DNA from: Pseudomonas gregormendelii
Lineage (GTDB): Bacteria; Pseudomonadota; Gammaproteobacteria; Pseudomonadales; Pseudomonadaceae
Length of the DNA: 64,000 bases
Assembly (NCBI RefSeq): GCF_017114825.1
Contig: NZ_JADEVO010000024.1
Location: forward strand, 1-64,000
Reading direction: 5' to 3'
Shown: in pieces, positions 37,196 through 45,074 of the stretch
Layout of the letters: each line of letters opens with the position of its first letter
Position numbering within the stretch: position 1 is the stretch's first letter
Notes under the pieces: generated by a model
Seen by the model: the letters and a program-made list of their open reading frames with translations, nothing else
Told to the model about the DNA's origin: nothing
Database searches by the model: none
Position numbers and translations under genes: made by a program

Positions 37196-39196
37196 TTAGC
37201 GACCAGCCGTGTTTTCTCGAAAGACCTCTCGAAACATCGGAATCAACAGAGATGCGCCGCGCTCATTCATATGATCATCGTCATAGAAAAGAGGAAGACC
37301 GTCTTTATCCCCCCAGCACACCCCCTCACTGCACAAATATGGCAGCGGATCAAGTAGCTTTATTCCGCACTGCCTAGCGGCCATATCCTGAGTTTCCAGC
37401 AAGAAGGCATTACGCTTATTATAGTCCTCGATGGTGACTGATAATCGTCGATGATCATCCCCTATCAACAATGATCGGGCCATGCCTTTAGGTACATTGT
37501 ATTTCAACTCTGGAATTGGCCGCATCATATAGACCGCTCGAGTCTTAGCAAACTCACATGCGGTATTAATAACTCCACTCCGCATTTCCATCATCAGCTC
37601 TTCATTATAGCTCTGGTATGGAGCGCTTACATATTTTACTGGCGATGGTGTCAGGTTTGCCGGACCCGGCTCGTTAGGACCTTCAAACAAAACTGTATAT
37701 CTATTAATTAGAATTATTGGTGCGCGACTGGCTAACGCTTGTTGTTTCCTAAGTGCGTAATCAACAAACTCCTTGCAGCGGAATTTTTCGTTCGTCTTAT
37801 CTTTAAGACCGAACACTGTCTGACAGCTTGAAAGAGACCAGTCAAGAACATGTAGGCTTTTATCAGGGATCGACTTTTCTATTGATCGTACAAACGATCC
37901 CGCATGACTATCACCAAGTACAATCACGCCTAAATTCTTTCCGCCATAAGTGCACTCCGGAACCTTTTTTGTATCTCCAACATGGCACTCGCCAATTCTT
38001 GGGTTCTTATTCTTCGCTTCGGCGAATATAGAGTTTACCTCCGACGTAAATCTTCCTGAAATACCGTCATAAGCGTTGATAAAAAAGCTAGGAATTGCGA
38101 CGAACGAGATCGCTACCAACAACACAGCGAAGCTTCGCATCTGTGGCAACCTGGTTAGCTTCGTGCGTGCAGGAGTCTCCACAAACCGATACGAAATCCA
38201 GCCGAACAGCAGCGTTAACACTAGACAAGCACTAATTGCCCCAAAGGATTCTGGCTGTTGAAGGTACGCCAATGCGACTGCGAACGGCCAGTGCCATAGG
38301 TATAGAGAATATGAGCAATTCCCAAGCCATTGGGCCGCCCGGCTACCAGTCCATATAGAATGTTGTCGGGCCGCGATCAGAACAAGTATCGTTCCGAATA
38401 CAGGTAAAATTGCACGCCAACCTGGCCAAATATCAGCCGCATCAAATATTGCAATGGAAAAAATTATCAACCCAAAACCACAACCTTCTATCCATAGCTT
38501 CTTTTGATCAGAAAGATGCGAATCTTTAGCCAGCAAAAAAACCAATCCGCCAGCCAGCATTTCCCAAGCCCTCGCAGGCAGTAGGTAGAAAGCCGCATTT
38601 GGCATTACCGGCGTGACCATGATCGATAATAGCAGGGAGCTCAAAAAACCTAACACCATCACAATCATGAGCGTAGAACGGCCAGGACGTAACTTCCAAA
38701 CTGTTAAAATCACAACTGGCAGGATTAGATAGAATTGCCACTCAACCGACAGAGACCAAGTATGCAGAAGTGGTTTCTCATGAGATCCAGAATCAAAATA
38801 GCCTCCACTTAACCAAAACAATATATTAGAGAAAAAGCCGAGAGCACTGAGAACCTCAATACTTAGAGAGTTGTACTCTGTCTCCGAAAGAAAAAAGTAG
38901 CCAGCCAGAATAAGAAAACAACAAAGCACGAGCAGTGCGGGAACAATACGACTTGCACGCGAAGAATAGAAATTCAAAATTGAAAATATTTTCGGGGAGC
39001 CTGCAGTGCTATTTCCTTCTATGCCCTTAACGATAATCCTGGTCATTAAAAAACCAGAGATTACAAAAAAAACATCTACGCCAACGAACCCGCCCGTAAA
39101 TCCTACAACTCCAAAATGGTAAAGAATTACTGCCACTACAGCCCATGCCCGGAGGCCGTTAATGTCATCCCTGAAATTGTTGTTCCTGAGCTTCAT
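37196..39196 (-). CDS. OafA/YrhL-type O-acyltransferase with SGNH domain
   Basis: 666 residues. The N-terminal acyltransferase-3 domain (about residues 8-340, ten hydrophobic segments) starts RDDINGLRAWAVVAVILYHF and has GFVGVDVFFVISGFLMTRII and LLHTWSLSVEWQFYLILPVV. An extra helix leads to a periplasmic SGNH domain with block I VIVLGDSHAGSF and block V DDDHMNERG, giving the catalytic Ser and Asp/His. Such proteins O-acetylate LPS or capsule sugars, taking acyl groups through the membrane. Likely modifies the polymer of this locus, or O-antigen. ATG at 39196; a separate AT-rich transcription unit. Confidence 0.92.
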   Translation of the reverse strand: MKLRNNNFRDDINGLRAWAVVAVILYHFGVVGFTGGFVGVDVFFVISGFLMTRIIVKGIEGNSTAGSPKIFSILNFYSSRASRIVPALLVLCCFLILAGYFFLSETEYNSLSIEVLSALGFFSNILFWLSGGYFDSGSHEKPLLHTWSLSVEWQFYLILPVVILTVWKLRPGRSTLMIVMVLGFLSSLLLSIMVTPVMPNAAFYLLPARAWEMLAGGLVFLLAKDSHLSDQKKLWIEGCGFGLIIFSIAIFDAADIWPGWRAILPVFGTILVLIAARQHSIWTGSRAAQWLGNCSYSLYLWHWPFAVALAYLQQPESFGAISACLVLTLLFGWISYRFVETPARTKLTRLPQMRSFAVLLVAISFVAIPSFFINAYDGISGRFTSEVNSIFAEAKNKNPRIGECHVGDTKKVPECTYGGKNLGVIVLGDSHAGSFVRSIEKSIPDKSLHVLDWSLSSCQTVFGLKDKTNEKFRCKEFVDYALRKQQALASRAPIILINRYTVLFEGPNEPGPANLTPSPVKYVSAPYQSYNEELMMEMRSGVINTACEFAKTRAVYMMRPIPELKYNVPKGMARSLLIGDDHRRLSVTIEDYNKRNAFLLETQDMAARQCGIKLLDPLPYLCSEGVCWGDKDGLPLFYDDDHMNERGASLLIPMFREVFRENTAGR

Positions 39197-39935
39197 ATGT
39201 CTTTTGTTCTTCTGGCAATAGGTAATTTGTGAGTGGGCATTTAAGCGGCGTGGATATTGCCAGAAATCCGGAAAAAATTCGTGCTTTTAAAAATTTTTTG
39301 GCAATAGTGCCCGCGCACCGTTGCGCAGAGCATGCTTACTAGAAGTCTTTGATGAAGACGCGAGGCCAAGATTCAGCGTTTGCTTAGCGTCCTTCAACCA
39401 AGTAGGACGCTGTTGCATCGTCATCGGGTTGCAGTGGATGGCCCGAAGATGGGAACTCCAACACTGTTAACCAGCGCCCGCTTTTCTGCGATCGGCGCTT
39501 GGGCAAATTTACTGAATGGCGTCGGCTTCGCGCCGCTAAAGCAAACTTAATCTTAATCGTTCTCGTTCCGCAGCTGAACTGATATAGCTTCTGACATTCA
39601 CCTGCGTCTCCCGCGCCAGCTATGGTGACTTTAGCTCCGTTGACGCAGTTGCGGATGGTCCACGCCACAGCGACCCGCCTCATAACACTTTTAGTGCGGG
39701 CTTCTCCTCAAAAAGTACGGACGAGAATGTTGGGGGTTTTTCTGTATTGGTTATACTTTTCTCCGGAAAAACACTAGCAATTTAGGCGACACGATGGGGA
39801 TCTAAGCGACCCGAATGTTGGCTAAGGGGAGTAAATCCAACGGAAATGTAGGCCATCGCCTTGCGTTTTTGACGTTTGAGATCAACTGGGTGCCTTTGCC
39901 TGGACCCCGGTAACTTATGGATTTTAACTTAATGG
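39197..39935. other. Noncoding or decayed segment
   Basis: No supported gene. The left end is presumably the promoter area of the acyltransferase. Near 39784-39826 two imperfect 20-bp direct repeats (both starting GCGAC) could be remains of a transposon end. A 99-codon minus-strand frame at 39384-39683 shows no recognisable features. Confidence 0.45.
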
Positions 39936-39937
39936 AA

Positions 39938-40160
39938 GGGTCGAATTGCAGTCAAATCTCCATCCTCTCCGTCGCTATCCAGGTACCGCTCAATGTGCGG
40001 CTTAACGCATCAAACTATCGAATCAATGCATTGACCCAAGTGCTGGAAAAGCTAGCCATGCGCGGGCCGACTGGATGTCAATCTTTCATTCCTAGTGATT
40101 TCGCTTTGTTCTGCGCAATTCCGCCGCAGGATTGGTGTGATGGCTGGATGTGCTGAAATT
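39938..40160 (+). pseudogene. Degenerate copy of the 40748 small gene
   Basis: The frame reads SNCSQISILSVAIQVPLNVR, then NYRINALTQVLEKLAMRG and CQSFIPSDFALFCAI, clearly parallel to SNCDDMPTLFVDTQAPLDVL, KYRIAAVTQVLENLAMRG and CESFILSDFALLCAI of the intact protein 0.8 kb downstream. It lacks the N-terminus and loses the frame after about 40130 (the DNA then resembles the intact copy in another frame). A decayed paralogue. Confidence 0.75.
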
Positions 40161-40747
40161 GGTTGGGCGGTGATTGCTGCTCGGGGCTGAGGCCTTTCGA
40201 CCGATTGAGGTTTTGATCGATGTGTAGGGCGTGAGCGCTTCCCGCGAACATTGCGTGGTTTACGGGCACACCGAACCACTGGTATTCGTTACTCACTGAA
40301 ATACTCATTATTGTACCGTCGCTGTTCAGCAAATCCTCCAATTGGACACTAGTCCTTTTCTGATTTCTTTCCTGATTCGTCTCTCCCACAGTCGCCAACG
40401 CCTTCGTGCGGTGATTCGGAATTTTCGTACAAAAATTCCAGAAATTTCCTTCAAGCTGTGTCGACCGGCATGAACTGGTGCGAAGTGGGCTGATTGGATA
40501 TTCTTTCGCTGCCACTGTGGATGCAGTGGCAGGGCGTAGGAACCCTTGGAGATTCACCGCGCGTCAGTCGTTTGATTGCGGCACATAACCTGTGTCCGTA
40601 AACTCGTTCGCGGCGGCTGTGCGCGGGACACGCTTCGGCGTGGCTGAGTTTGGTGAATCCTCAGTTTCCTACTCCCGCGTACGGCTGCCACCCAAGCCCG
40701 TAGGAAAGGCCGGTGGTAGTTCAAATGAATTCACCAAGGGCAAAAAA
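40161..40747. other. Gap between the degenerate copy and the intact small gene
   Basis: No gene supported. Open frames on the minus strand here are rich in rare patterns and overlap the degenerate copy. The right end must hold the promoter of the 40748 gene. Confidence 0.4.
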
Positions 40748-41083
40748 ATGAGAGCACTTCACCCCGACCCACCGTACAAAAAACCACCCCCCTACCCCGA
40801 AAATCGCTTCAAGCCGCTCACCAGCAACTGCGACGACATGCCTACATTGTTCGTCGACACCCAAGCCCCACTCGATGTACTGATCGGCGCGGCAAAGTAC
40901 CGAATCGCGGCCGTCACTCAGGTACTCGAAAACCTGGCTATGCGCGGCACGATCGAGTGCGAGTCCTTCATCCTCAGTGACTTCGCCCTGCTCTGCGCCA
41001 TTTCGTTGCGCGATGGCTGTGATGTGCTGGAGGTGGTTGAGCGTCGATTGCGACCGCAACCTCAGGCTGTTTTGGTGGCGTGA
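40748..41083 (+). CDS. Small Pseudomonas protein, DUF3077/DUF6124-like
   Basis: 111 residues, proline-rich N-terminus (MRALHPDPPYKKPPPYPENR) followed by a helical core with PTLFVDTQAPLDVLIGAAKY and LSDFALLCAISLRDGCDVLE. The layout (short basic Pro-rich start, FxVxxxxxxxxLL, helical bundle) recalls the small pseudomonad DUF3077/DUF6124 proteins, of unknown function; this assignment is tentative. AAGGG precedes the ATG at 40748; the longer upstream frame is not conserved in the degenerate copy. A hairpin follows. Confidence 0.6.
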   Translation: MRALHPDPPYKKPPPYPENRFKPLTSNCDDMPTLFVDTQAPLDVLIGAAKYRIAAVTQVLENLAMRGTIECESFILSDFALLCAISLRDGCDVLEVVERRLRPQPQAVLVA

Positions 41084-41099
41084 TTAACCCGGGTAGTTG

Positions 41100-41119
41100 A
41101 GGCGTCTCGACTGACGCCT
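41100..41119 (+). terminator. Hairpin after the small gene
   Basis: AGGCGTC, loop TCGACT, GACGCCT, 16 bases after the stop, followed by TCGCG rather than a T run. Possibly a weak terminator. Confidence 0.4.
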
Positions 41120-41182
41120 TCGCGGACAAGCCTGATTCCAGCAGCCCCCTGTAGCCTCGGGATGCATGGACTTGTCCGCGAA
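41119..41182. repeat. Inverted repeat with 12-bp perfect arms
   Basis: TTCGCGGACAAG at 41119-41130 and CTTGTCCGCGAA at 41171-41182, spacer 40 bp. Resembles a third kind of REP-like intergenic palindrome in this genome. Confidence 0.75.
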
Positions 41183-41301
41183 CTCTCGTCACGGGTCGCG
41201 CCCTGAACCTTTGCCAGGAATTCAGACAACCTTTTCAGCCAAGCCTGATACCAGAGCTGGTTCACGATGCTTAGCCAGGACGGCTTCGCAAGCGGCTTGC
41301 A

Positions 41302-41889
41302 CTACAGCAACTGACGTTGCACCGCTTCTTCCAGCGTGCTGCGGGCAAGCGTTTGCACCACTTCGCGAGTGTCTTGCTGGAAAGGCAGGGCAACGATCAA
41401 CACCAACTGCATCCAGGTACGCACCGACTCGCTTTTGCGAATGCGCCCAAGTTCTTTACCGTCCTTGTCCTTGAACACCGTTTCCAGGGTAAACGTGTTC
41501 TTCGCCGTACTGGGAATGATGAACATGGTCAAACCGGTCACAACGGCGGAGACAACGCTGTACTGTTCATTGTTGTACAGCGTGGCTTCGGCGTAGATGT
41601 CAGAGTCAACCTTGTCGGTAGTCACCCGCGAAAAGCGCCCCGACTCTCGGAACGCATCAACAATTGCCGATTCCCACAGGGCAGCTGGAGCGCCGGCAAC
41701 CGTCCGCCCCTCCCCGCCGTTGGCCTGATAAAACGCGGTGGTGCGCACGAACGTCGTCGGCTTTTGCTGTGCAGCATCTGCTGTGAGTGGCCAGGCCTGT
41801 AAGGGCGGCAGTTCATGCATCGAATACGATGCGCAACCTGACATCAGAATGACTGACAGGATGAAGGCGTGTTTGATGTATCCAACCAT
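41302..41889 (-). CDS. Hypothetical lipoprotein
   Basis: 195 residues. Signal peptide with lipobox MSGC (Cys19). After it, a globular domain with YAEATLYNNEQYSVVSAVVT, a hydrophobic segment GLTMFIIPSTAKNTF and a second one MQLVLIVALPF. Strong AAGGAG before the ATG at 41889. Paired with the next upstream lipoprotein gene (gap 16 bases), so probably one operon. Family not recognised; an envelope role is inferred only from the lipobox. Confidence 0.75.
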   Translation of the reverse strand: MVGYIKHAFILSVILMSGCASYSMHELPPLQAWPLTADAAQQKPTTFVRTTAFYQANGGEGRTVAGAPAALWESAIVDAFRESGRFSRVTTDKVDSDIYAEATLYNNEQYSVVSAVVTGLTMFIIPSTAKNTFTLETVFKDKDGKELGRIRKSESVRTWMQLVLIVALPFQQDTREVVQTLARSTLEEAVQRQLL

Positions 41890-41905
41890 GTGGTTCTCCT
41901 TTTAG

Positions 41906-42517
41906 TTACTGTTTTGCCAAGCGCGCAGTCGCGGTATCAAGCAGCTTTGAGACCAGTTCGCTCAACTGTTTGGCACCCATGGTAGGTGCCCAGTATTCGC
42001 GTCCGTAAATGCCGACATTGCGCGCGAACTTGACCTGTTCCATGGAAGTCGCCAGCGTTTTTCCGTCTCGGTCAACGATCTGCAGATCACCCGCCAAGTC
42101 GAAGCTGTCTACGTCGATGGGCCCATTCACCCAGATCCACAGCGTCAGTGTGAGCAAGGCACCGGGGAAATAGGCGGGATGCGGAGCTCGACGACCTTTG
42201 AGCGAAGTCATATTGAAGTTGAGCACCACATCGTTTTCACCTAAACGGGTGGGGTATTCGGTGATTTGCTTGAAGTAGCCGCCTTTATCCACGTACTGCT
42301 TGATCTGCGTCGTTAGCGAACGACTGATGGAGGTACGTGTAGCAGCGTCCATGTCCGGGACCGAGACCTTCACGTCGGCGAGTTGTGCGGTACGCGGGCT
42401 GGCAATGGGGGCGGGATGTGTGGGTGCGCCGATTGGGCCGGTAACATTGTAAGACACACAACCGCTCATTGTTAAAATGGTGATTATGGTTGTGAGTTTT
42501 GAGAAACTTTTAAACAT
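41906..42517 (-). CDS. Hypothetical lipoprotein
   Basis: 203 residues, lipobox MSGC (Cys20). The body contains ADVKVSVPDMDAATRTSISR, GENDVVLNFNMTSLKG, a hydrophobic segment FPGALLTLTLWIWVN, and LAGDLQIVDRDGKTLATSME. The design (short lipoprotein, internal hydrophobic hairpin, then a strand-rich end) is similar to that of its downstream neighbour, suggesting ancient relation or shared function. AGGA precedes the ATG. Not recognised further. Confidence 0.75.
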   Translation of the reverse strand: MFKSFSKLTTIITILTMSGCVSYNVTGPIGAPTHPAPIASPRTAQLADVKVSVPDMDAATRTSISRSLTTQIKQYVDKGGYFKQITEYPTRLGENDVVLNFNMTSLKGRRAPHPAYFPGALLTLTLWIWVNGPIDVDSFDLAGDLQIVDRDGKTLATSMEQVKFARNVGIYGREYWAPTMGAKQLSELVSKLLDTATARLAKQ

Positions 42518-42889
42518 GGGTATTCCTAAGCATTACGAATTTTCGTTGTGAATGATTTTATTATCAATTAAAAGACGGCCGAAGATAATTATTGGTAAAT
42601 TACGGACGCAGCCGTAAGCACAGCGACTTTCCAAGATTCATGAGTTTGCGCACTGGGCAGCGCCGCCGAATTGGTGGTACTAATCAATTTTGGCAGTCAG
42701 ATCGCTAACAGCTCTAAAAAGCACCACAATGCCAGAAGATTTTTTATGAGCGCACTCAATTTAATCAACTAATTATCCTCATAAAAATACTCACCACAGT
42801 GCCACGCACGCACTCCACATCGACTCATTCAGCTTATATATTTTTCATTTGTCATTTCTTTACCTGCAGCAACTCTAATTGCCGCACTC
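42518..42889. other. AT-rich gap between lipoprotein and immunity genes
   Basis: No gene, RNA or clear repeat was seen. It must contain the promoter of the lipoprotein pair and marks the far end of the immunity array. Confidence 0.5.
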
Positions 42890-43243
42890 TTAATTTGAGC
42901 AACTCTTCCCCCATAAAATTTTAGGCACTAGCGCAAAAAGCGTCTTCGGCATTAAGTAGCTAAGAATATAATTTTTTGCCTTATCTGAACTGCGTTTCAA
43001 GAAAACAGAATCAGACTCATCGGCGCCTTGATCGCAATACCAACTGTCGTACGTCTGTTCTGCTTTCTCGCCAAACAATTGATATACATCTCCTCCAAGA
43101 ATCGCGATTCCGAAAGCCTCGAGTTCATAAATAGCATGTAAAGCGTCATCATGACCTAGGGCCCAGTTCTGCACTCCCAAATGATCCAGGGATATACCTC
43201 TACCTAGAACAGTATCAATTCGCTCCGACCACACAATACTCAT
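42890..43243 (-). CDS. Immunity protein, Imm40-like
   Basis: 117 residues. MSIVWSERIDTVLGRGISLD, LGVQNWALGHDDALHAIYEL and GIAILGGDVYQLFGEKAEQT, then YDSWYCD, match the pattern of the Imm40 family of polymorphic-toxin immunity proteins. Such proteins bind and block a cognate toxin in the cytoplasm. The ATG (43241-43243) overlaps the stop of a preceding reading frame ending RLQWSDL, perhaps the tail of a lost toxin. Last member of the array downstream of cdiI. Confidence 0.75.
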   Translation of the reverse strand: MSIVWSERIDTVLGRGISLDHLGVQNWALGHDDALHAIYELEAFGIAILGGDVYQLFGEKAEQTYDSWYCDQGADESDSVFLKRSSDKAKNYILSYLMPKTLFALVPKILWGKSCSN

Positions 43244-43345
43244 AGATCACTCCACTGAAGTCGGCTTGAATAGTCGATAGTCCCGCCGACTACTTTATGA
43301 ACTCGTCATATTTGCCCGGTGCAATCTACAATATTGTTGCACTGA

Positions 43346-43618
43346 CTAATTAACAACTATTTTTTGCAACAAGCTCGCGACTTTAGATTTTAGCATTTCA
43401 TCGTCAAGTTCATACTCTTCTCTTGATTCATCTGGCTCGTACATATCCGCAGCACAACAAATACTGGACAAACACTCGCTCAACGAAGGTTCATCGAACT
43501 GAAGGACATTCCTATCTCGCTCTATTTTCCAAAGTTCAATGTACGCCTCAGAAAAAATCTTGCCTGTCAGCCTTCCCGCTACATACGATTTTGCAAACTC
43601 CAAGATAGTAAGACTCAT
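43346..43618 (-). CDS. Colicin D-type immunity-like protein
   Basis: 90 residues, acidic. ILEFAKSYVAGRLTGKIFSE, AYIELWKIERDRNVL and LSECLSSICCAADMYEPDES follow the colicin D immunity/colicin immunity domain pattern (an acidic four-helix protein that mimics tRNA to cap a tRNase). GGAG upstream of the ATG at 43618. Orphan: no intact toxin gene beside it, although a toxin-like fragment lies just upstream at 43675-43812. Confidence 0.75.
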   Translation of the reverse strand: MSLTILEFAKSYVAGRLTGKIFSEAYIELWKIERDRNVLQFDEPSLSECLSSICCAADMYEPDESREEYELDDEMLKSKVASLLQKIVVN

Positions 43619-43674
43619 AGCAAATCTCCATTTTCAATAAAGCTAAAAATTGCTGAGTTACCGGGGATTATTGC

Positions 43675-43812
43675 TCAGAATTTCATCAGCAATTTTTGAC
43701 CTTGAGCGTTCATTTCGGAAGGATCGCCTTTGACGTTAGCGAACGTACTATCTTCACGGTTTTCATGTTTTTTGAGTGCTCGGTCAGCGAGTGAAAGCTG
43801 CACTGACTTATC
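43675..43812 (-). pseudogene. Orphan toxin fragment (CdiA-CT-like)
   Basis: A 45-codon open stretch closed by stops on both sides reads DKSVQLSLADRALKKHENRE and then DSTFANVKGDPSEMNAQGQK. The pattern A-L-x-K-H-x-x-R-x-x-S-x-F-x-x-x-x-G-x-x-x-x-x-N-x-x-G-Q resembles the start of several bacterial RNase toxin tips. Start and C-terminus are missing, so it is a remnant. Likely left from a displaced toxin-immunity pair. Confidence 0.5.
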
Positions 43813-43887
43813 CTAAGGATCTGACAATTCCCGCATACGACAAATCAACAAGGCATTTCCCTGCCTACCTGTTGCCTTTTGCACCAT

Positions 43888-44211
43888 CTAAACTCTAACG
43901 AGCACAAACTCCATAAAAATGCCATCACCGCTAATACCTTCAATAACTGTCCGACTCGCTTCTATCGACTTTACAGCAAAGTTTGTTTCATTTAATGACG
44001 CGGAAAAGTCAACGATACAATCTATGTCTGGGATCCTTTTGCCCCCCTTGATTTTAAAACCATCGATACCAAGAACTGCTATATCGTTATTTTTGCAGTA
44101 ATCGACCAACCTAAGCCCATCGTCAACATTAAACAAAGGAGTGCCACTTCATAGCATTGTAGGAGTAATAGGTAAACCATGTACGGATACTTCAAGTGTA
44201 ATCAGTCCCAT
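43888..44211 (-). pseudogene. Immunity-like gene broken by an in-frame TGA
   Basis: From an ATG at 44211 the frame reads MGLITLEVSVHGLPITPTML, then TGA at 44149-44151, then continues SGTPLFNVDDGLRLVDYCKN, NDIAVLGIDGFKIKGGKR and IPDIDCIVDFSASL to a stop at 43888. Both sides look coding and join in one frame, so the gene was probably about 107 codons before a nonsense change (for instance TGT or TGC to TGA). I believe it is a small immunity-type protein, by context. A restart at TTG 44136 (82 residues) is possible. Confidence 0.6.
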
Positions 44212-44220
44212 GGCGCAACC

Positions 44221-44583
44221 TCAAACACCATCTTCGTGCCCTTCGAACTCCCACAAACCTAACGCTGATACCTTTCTTGAAATTTCATTCCAATTTTCAC
44301 CCAAACAACCTTGTAGAAAATTTTCGATGAAAAGAACAATTTTTTGATAATTATAGTCACGAACAATAAGGTAGTGATGTCCAACAAGAGCTTTGTCCAA
44401 CCCGAGGTTTTCTTCAATCCATGCCGGAGTACAAACCTCTATATCATAGGACTCTTCGCCTTCTCCACATTCGGGGCCGATCATAGCCTGAAGAAGAAAA
44501 CAAAAGCTGCCTGCGCATTCCGGCTGGTAATTTTCAAGATTGTAAATGTCAGGGCTATGCAGCCGTTTTAATTTCGCGTTCAT
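44221..44583 (-). CDS. Immunity protein, Imm8-like
   Basis: 120 residues. KRLHSPDIYNLENYQPECAG, SFCFLLQAMIGPECGEGEES, YDIEVCTPAWIEENLG, HHYLIVRDYNYQKIVLFIEN and the end LGLWEFEGHEDGV fit the Imm8 family (VCTPxW is its hallmark). ATG at 44583 overlaps the end of the preceding gene (TTATGA). Orphan immunity gene in the array after cdiI; its toxin is not in the window. Confidence 0.8.
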   Translation of the reverse strand: MNAKLKRLHSPDIYNLENYQPECAGSFCFLLQAMIGPECGEGEESYDIEVCTPAWIEENLGLDKALVGHHYLIVRDYNYQKIVLFIENFLQGCLGENWNEISRKVSALGLWEFEGHEDGV

Positions 44584-44789
44584 AATGGAACCCAGAAAGG
44601 TGGCTGCTCAGGAGTTCGCACTAAAAAATCTACCCGATCAGAAATAAACATCAGGGCATACACCACGTAACAATCTCCGACATTCAAAGGAGAATAGCTA
44701 GTTTGATCAACCTCATTCAAATAGCGCTCCTTTGTTGGGATAGCGCTACCGAGATTAGCCTGGCATAAGGCTAGCATATTTTCACTCAC
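44580..44789 (-). CDS. Short immunity-like protein, possibly truncated
   Basis: 69 residues: MSENMLALCQANLGSAIPTK, then YVVYALMFISDRVDFLVRTP and EQPPFWVPL at the end. GTG start at 44789 (an ATG follows at 44777). The GTGA overlaps the stop of the toxin remnant just upstream, the coupling normal for a toxin and its immunity gene, so it is probably that toxin's partner. It stops abruptly at the next gene and looks shorter than similar proteins I recall, so the C-terminus may have been lost. Not assigned to a named family. Confidence 0.55.
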   Translation of the reverse strand: MSENMLALCQANLGSAIPTKERYLNEVDQTSYSPLNVGDCYVVYALMFISDRVDFLVRTPEQPPFWVPL

Positions 44790-45068
44790 TTGAATTTGAA
44801 GTCGTCAACTGCTCCAGTAATGGAGTTTCTTACATAGTGAATTTCGATTCCATTGATATTTTGCGCCGATTTCACCCAGCCATCAGTTGCCGGCCATCGG
44901 AAATCAATCATCGGAACCGTCAGTGGGCGACCAGCAACAGGATTTTAAATAGCCTGCTCCATTGCAAGCTTTTCACGAAAGTTAGCAGGCGTAGATCTAC
45001 CCGTCGAACCCTAGCCCAACGGTTTGTCTACTAAAGCTGGTATTTCAACGCCTTTTGTACCGACGAAT
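44786..45068 (-). pseudogene. Orphan CdiA C-terminal toxin remnant with two stop codons
   Basis: Begins right after the cdiI stop. One frame reads GTKGVEIPALVDKPLG, TAG, GSTGRSTPANFREKLAMEQA, I, TAA, NPVAGRPLTVPMIDFRWPAT and DGWVKSAQNINGIEIHYVRN, ending SITGAVDDFKFK before the true stop. The unbroken sense on each side of TAG and TAA shows a once-functional toxin tip. It has no start codon and would have been acquired as an orphan toxin module ready to recombine onto cdiA. Now inactive unless repaired by recombination. Confidence 0.75.
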
Positions 45069-45074
45069 TATAGA

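Noticed and set aside
40078..40557. 159-codon minus-strand frame
   Set aside because: Overlaps the degenerate small-gene copy in antisense and lacks a plausible start or conserved pattern.
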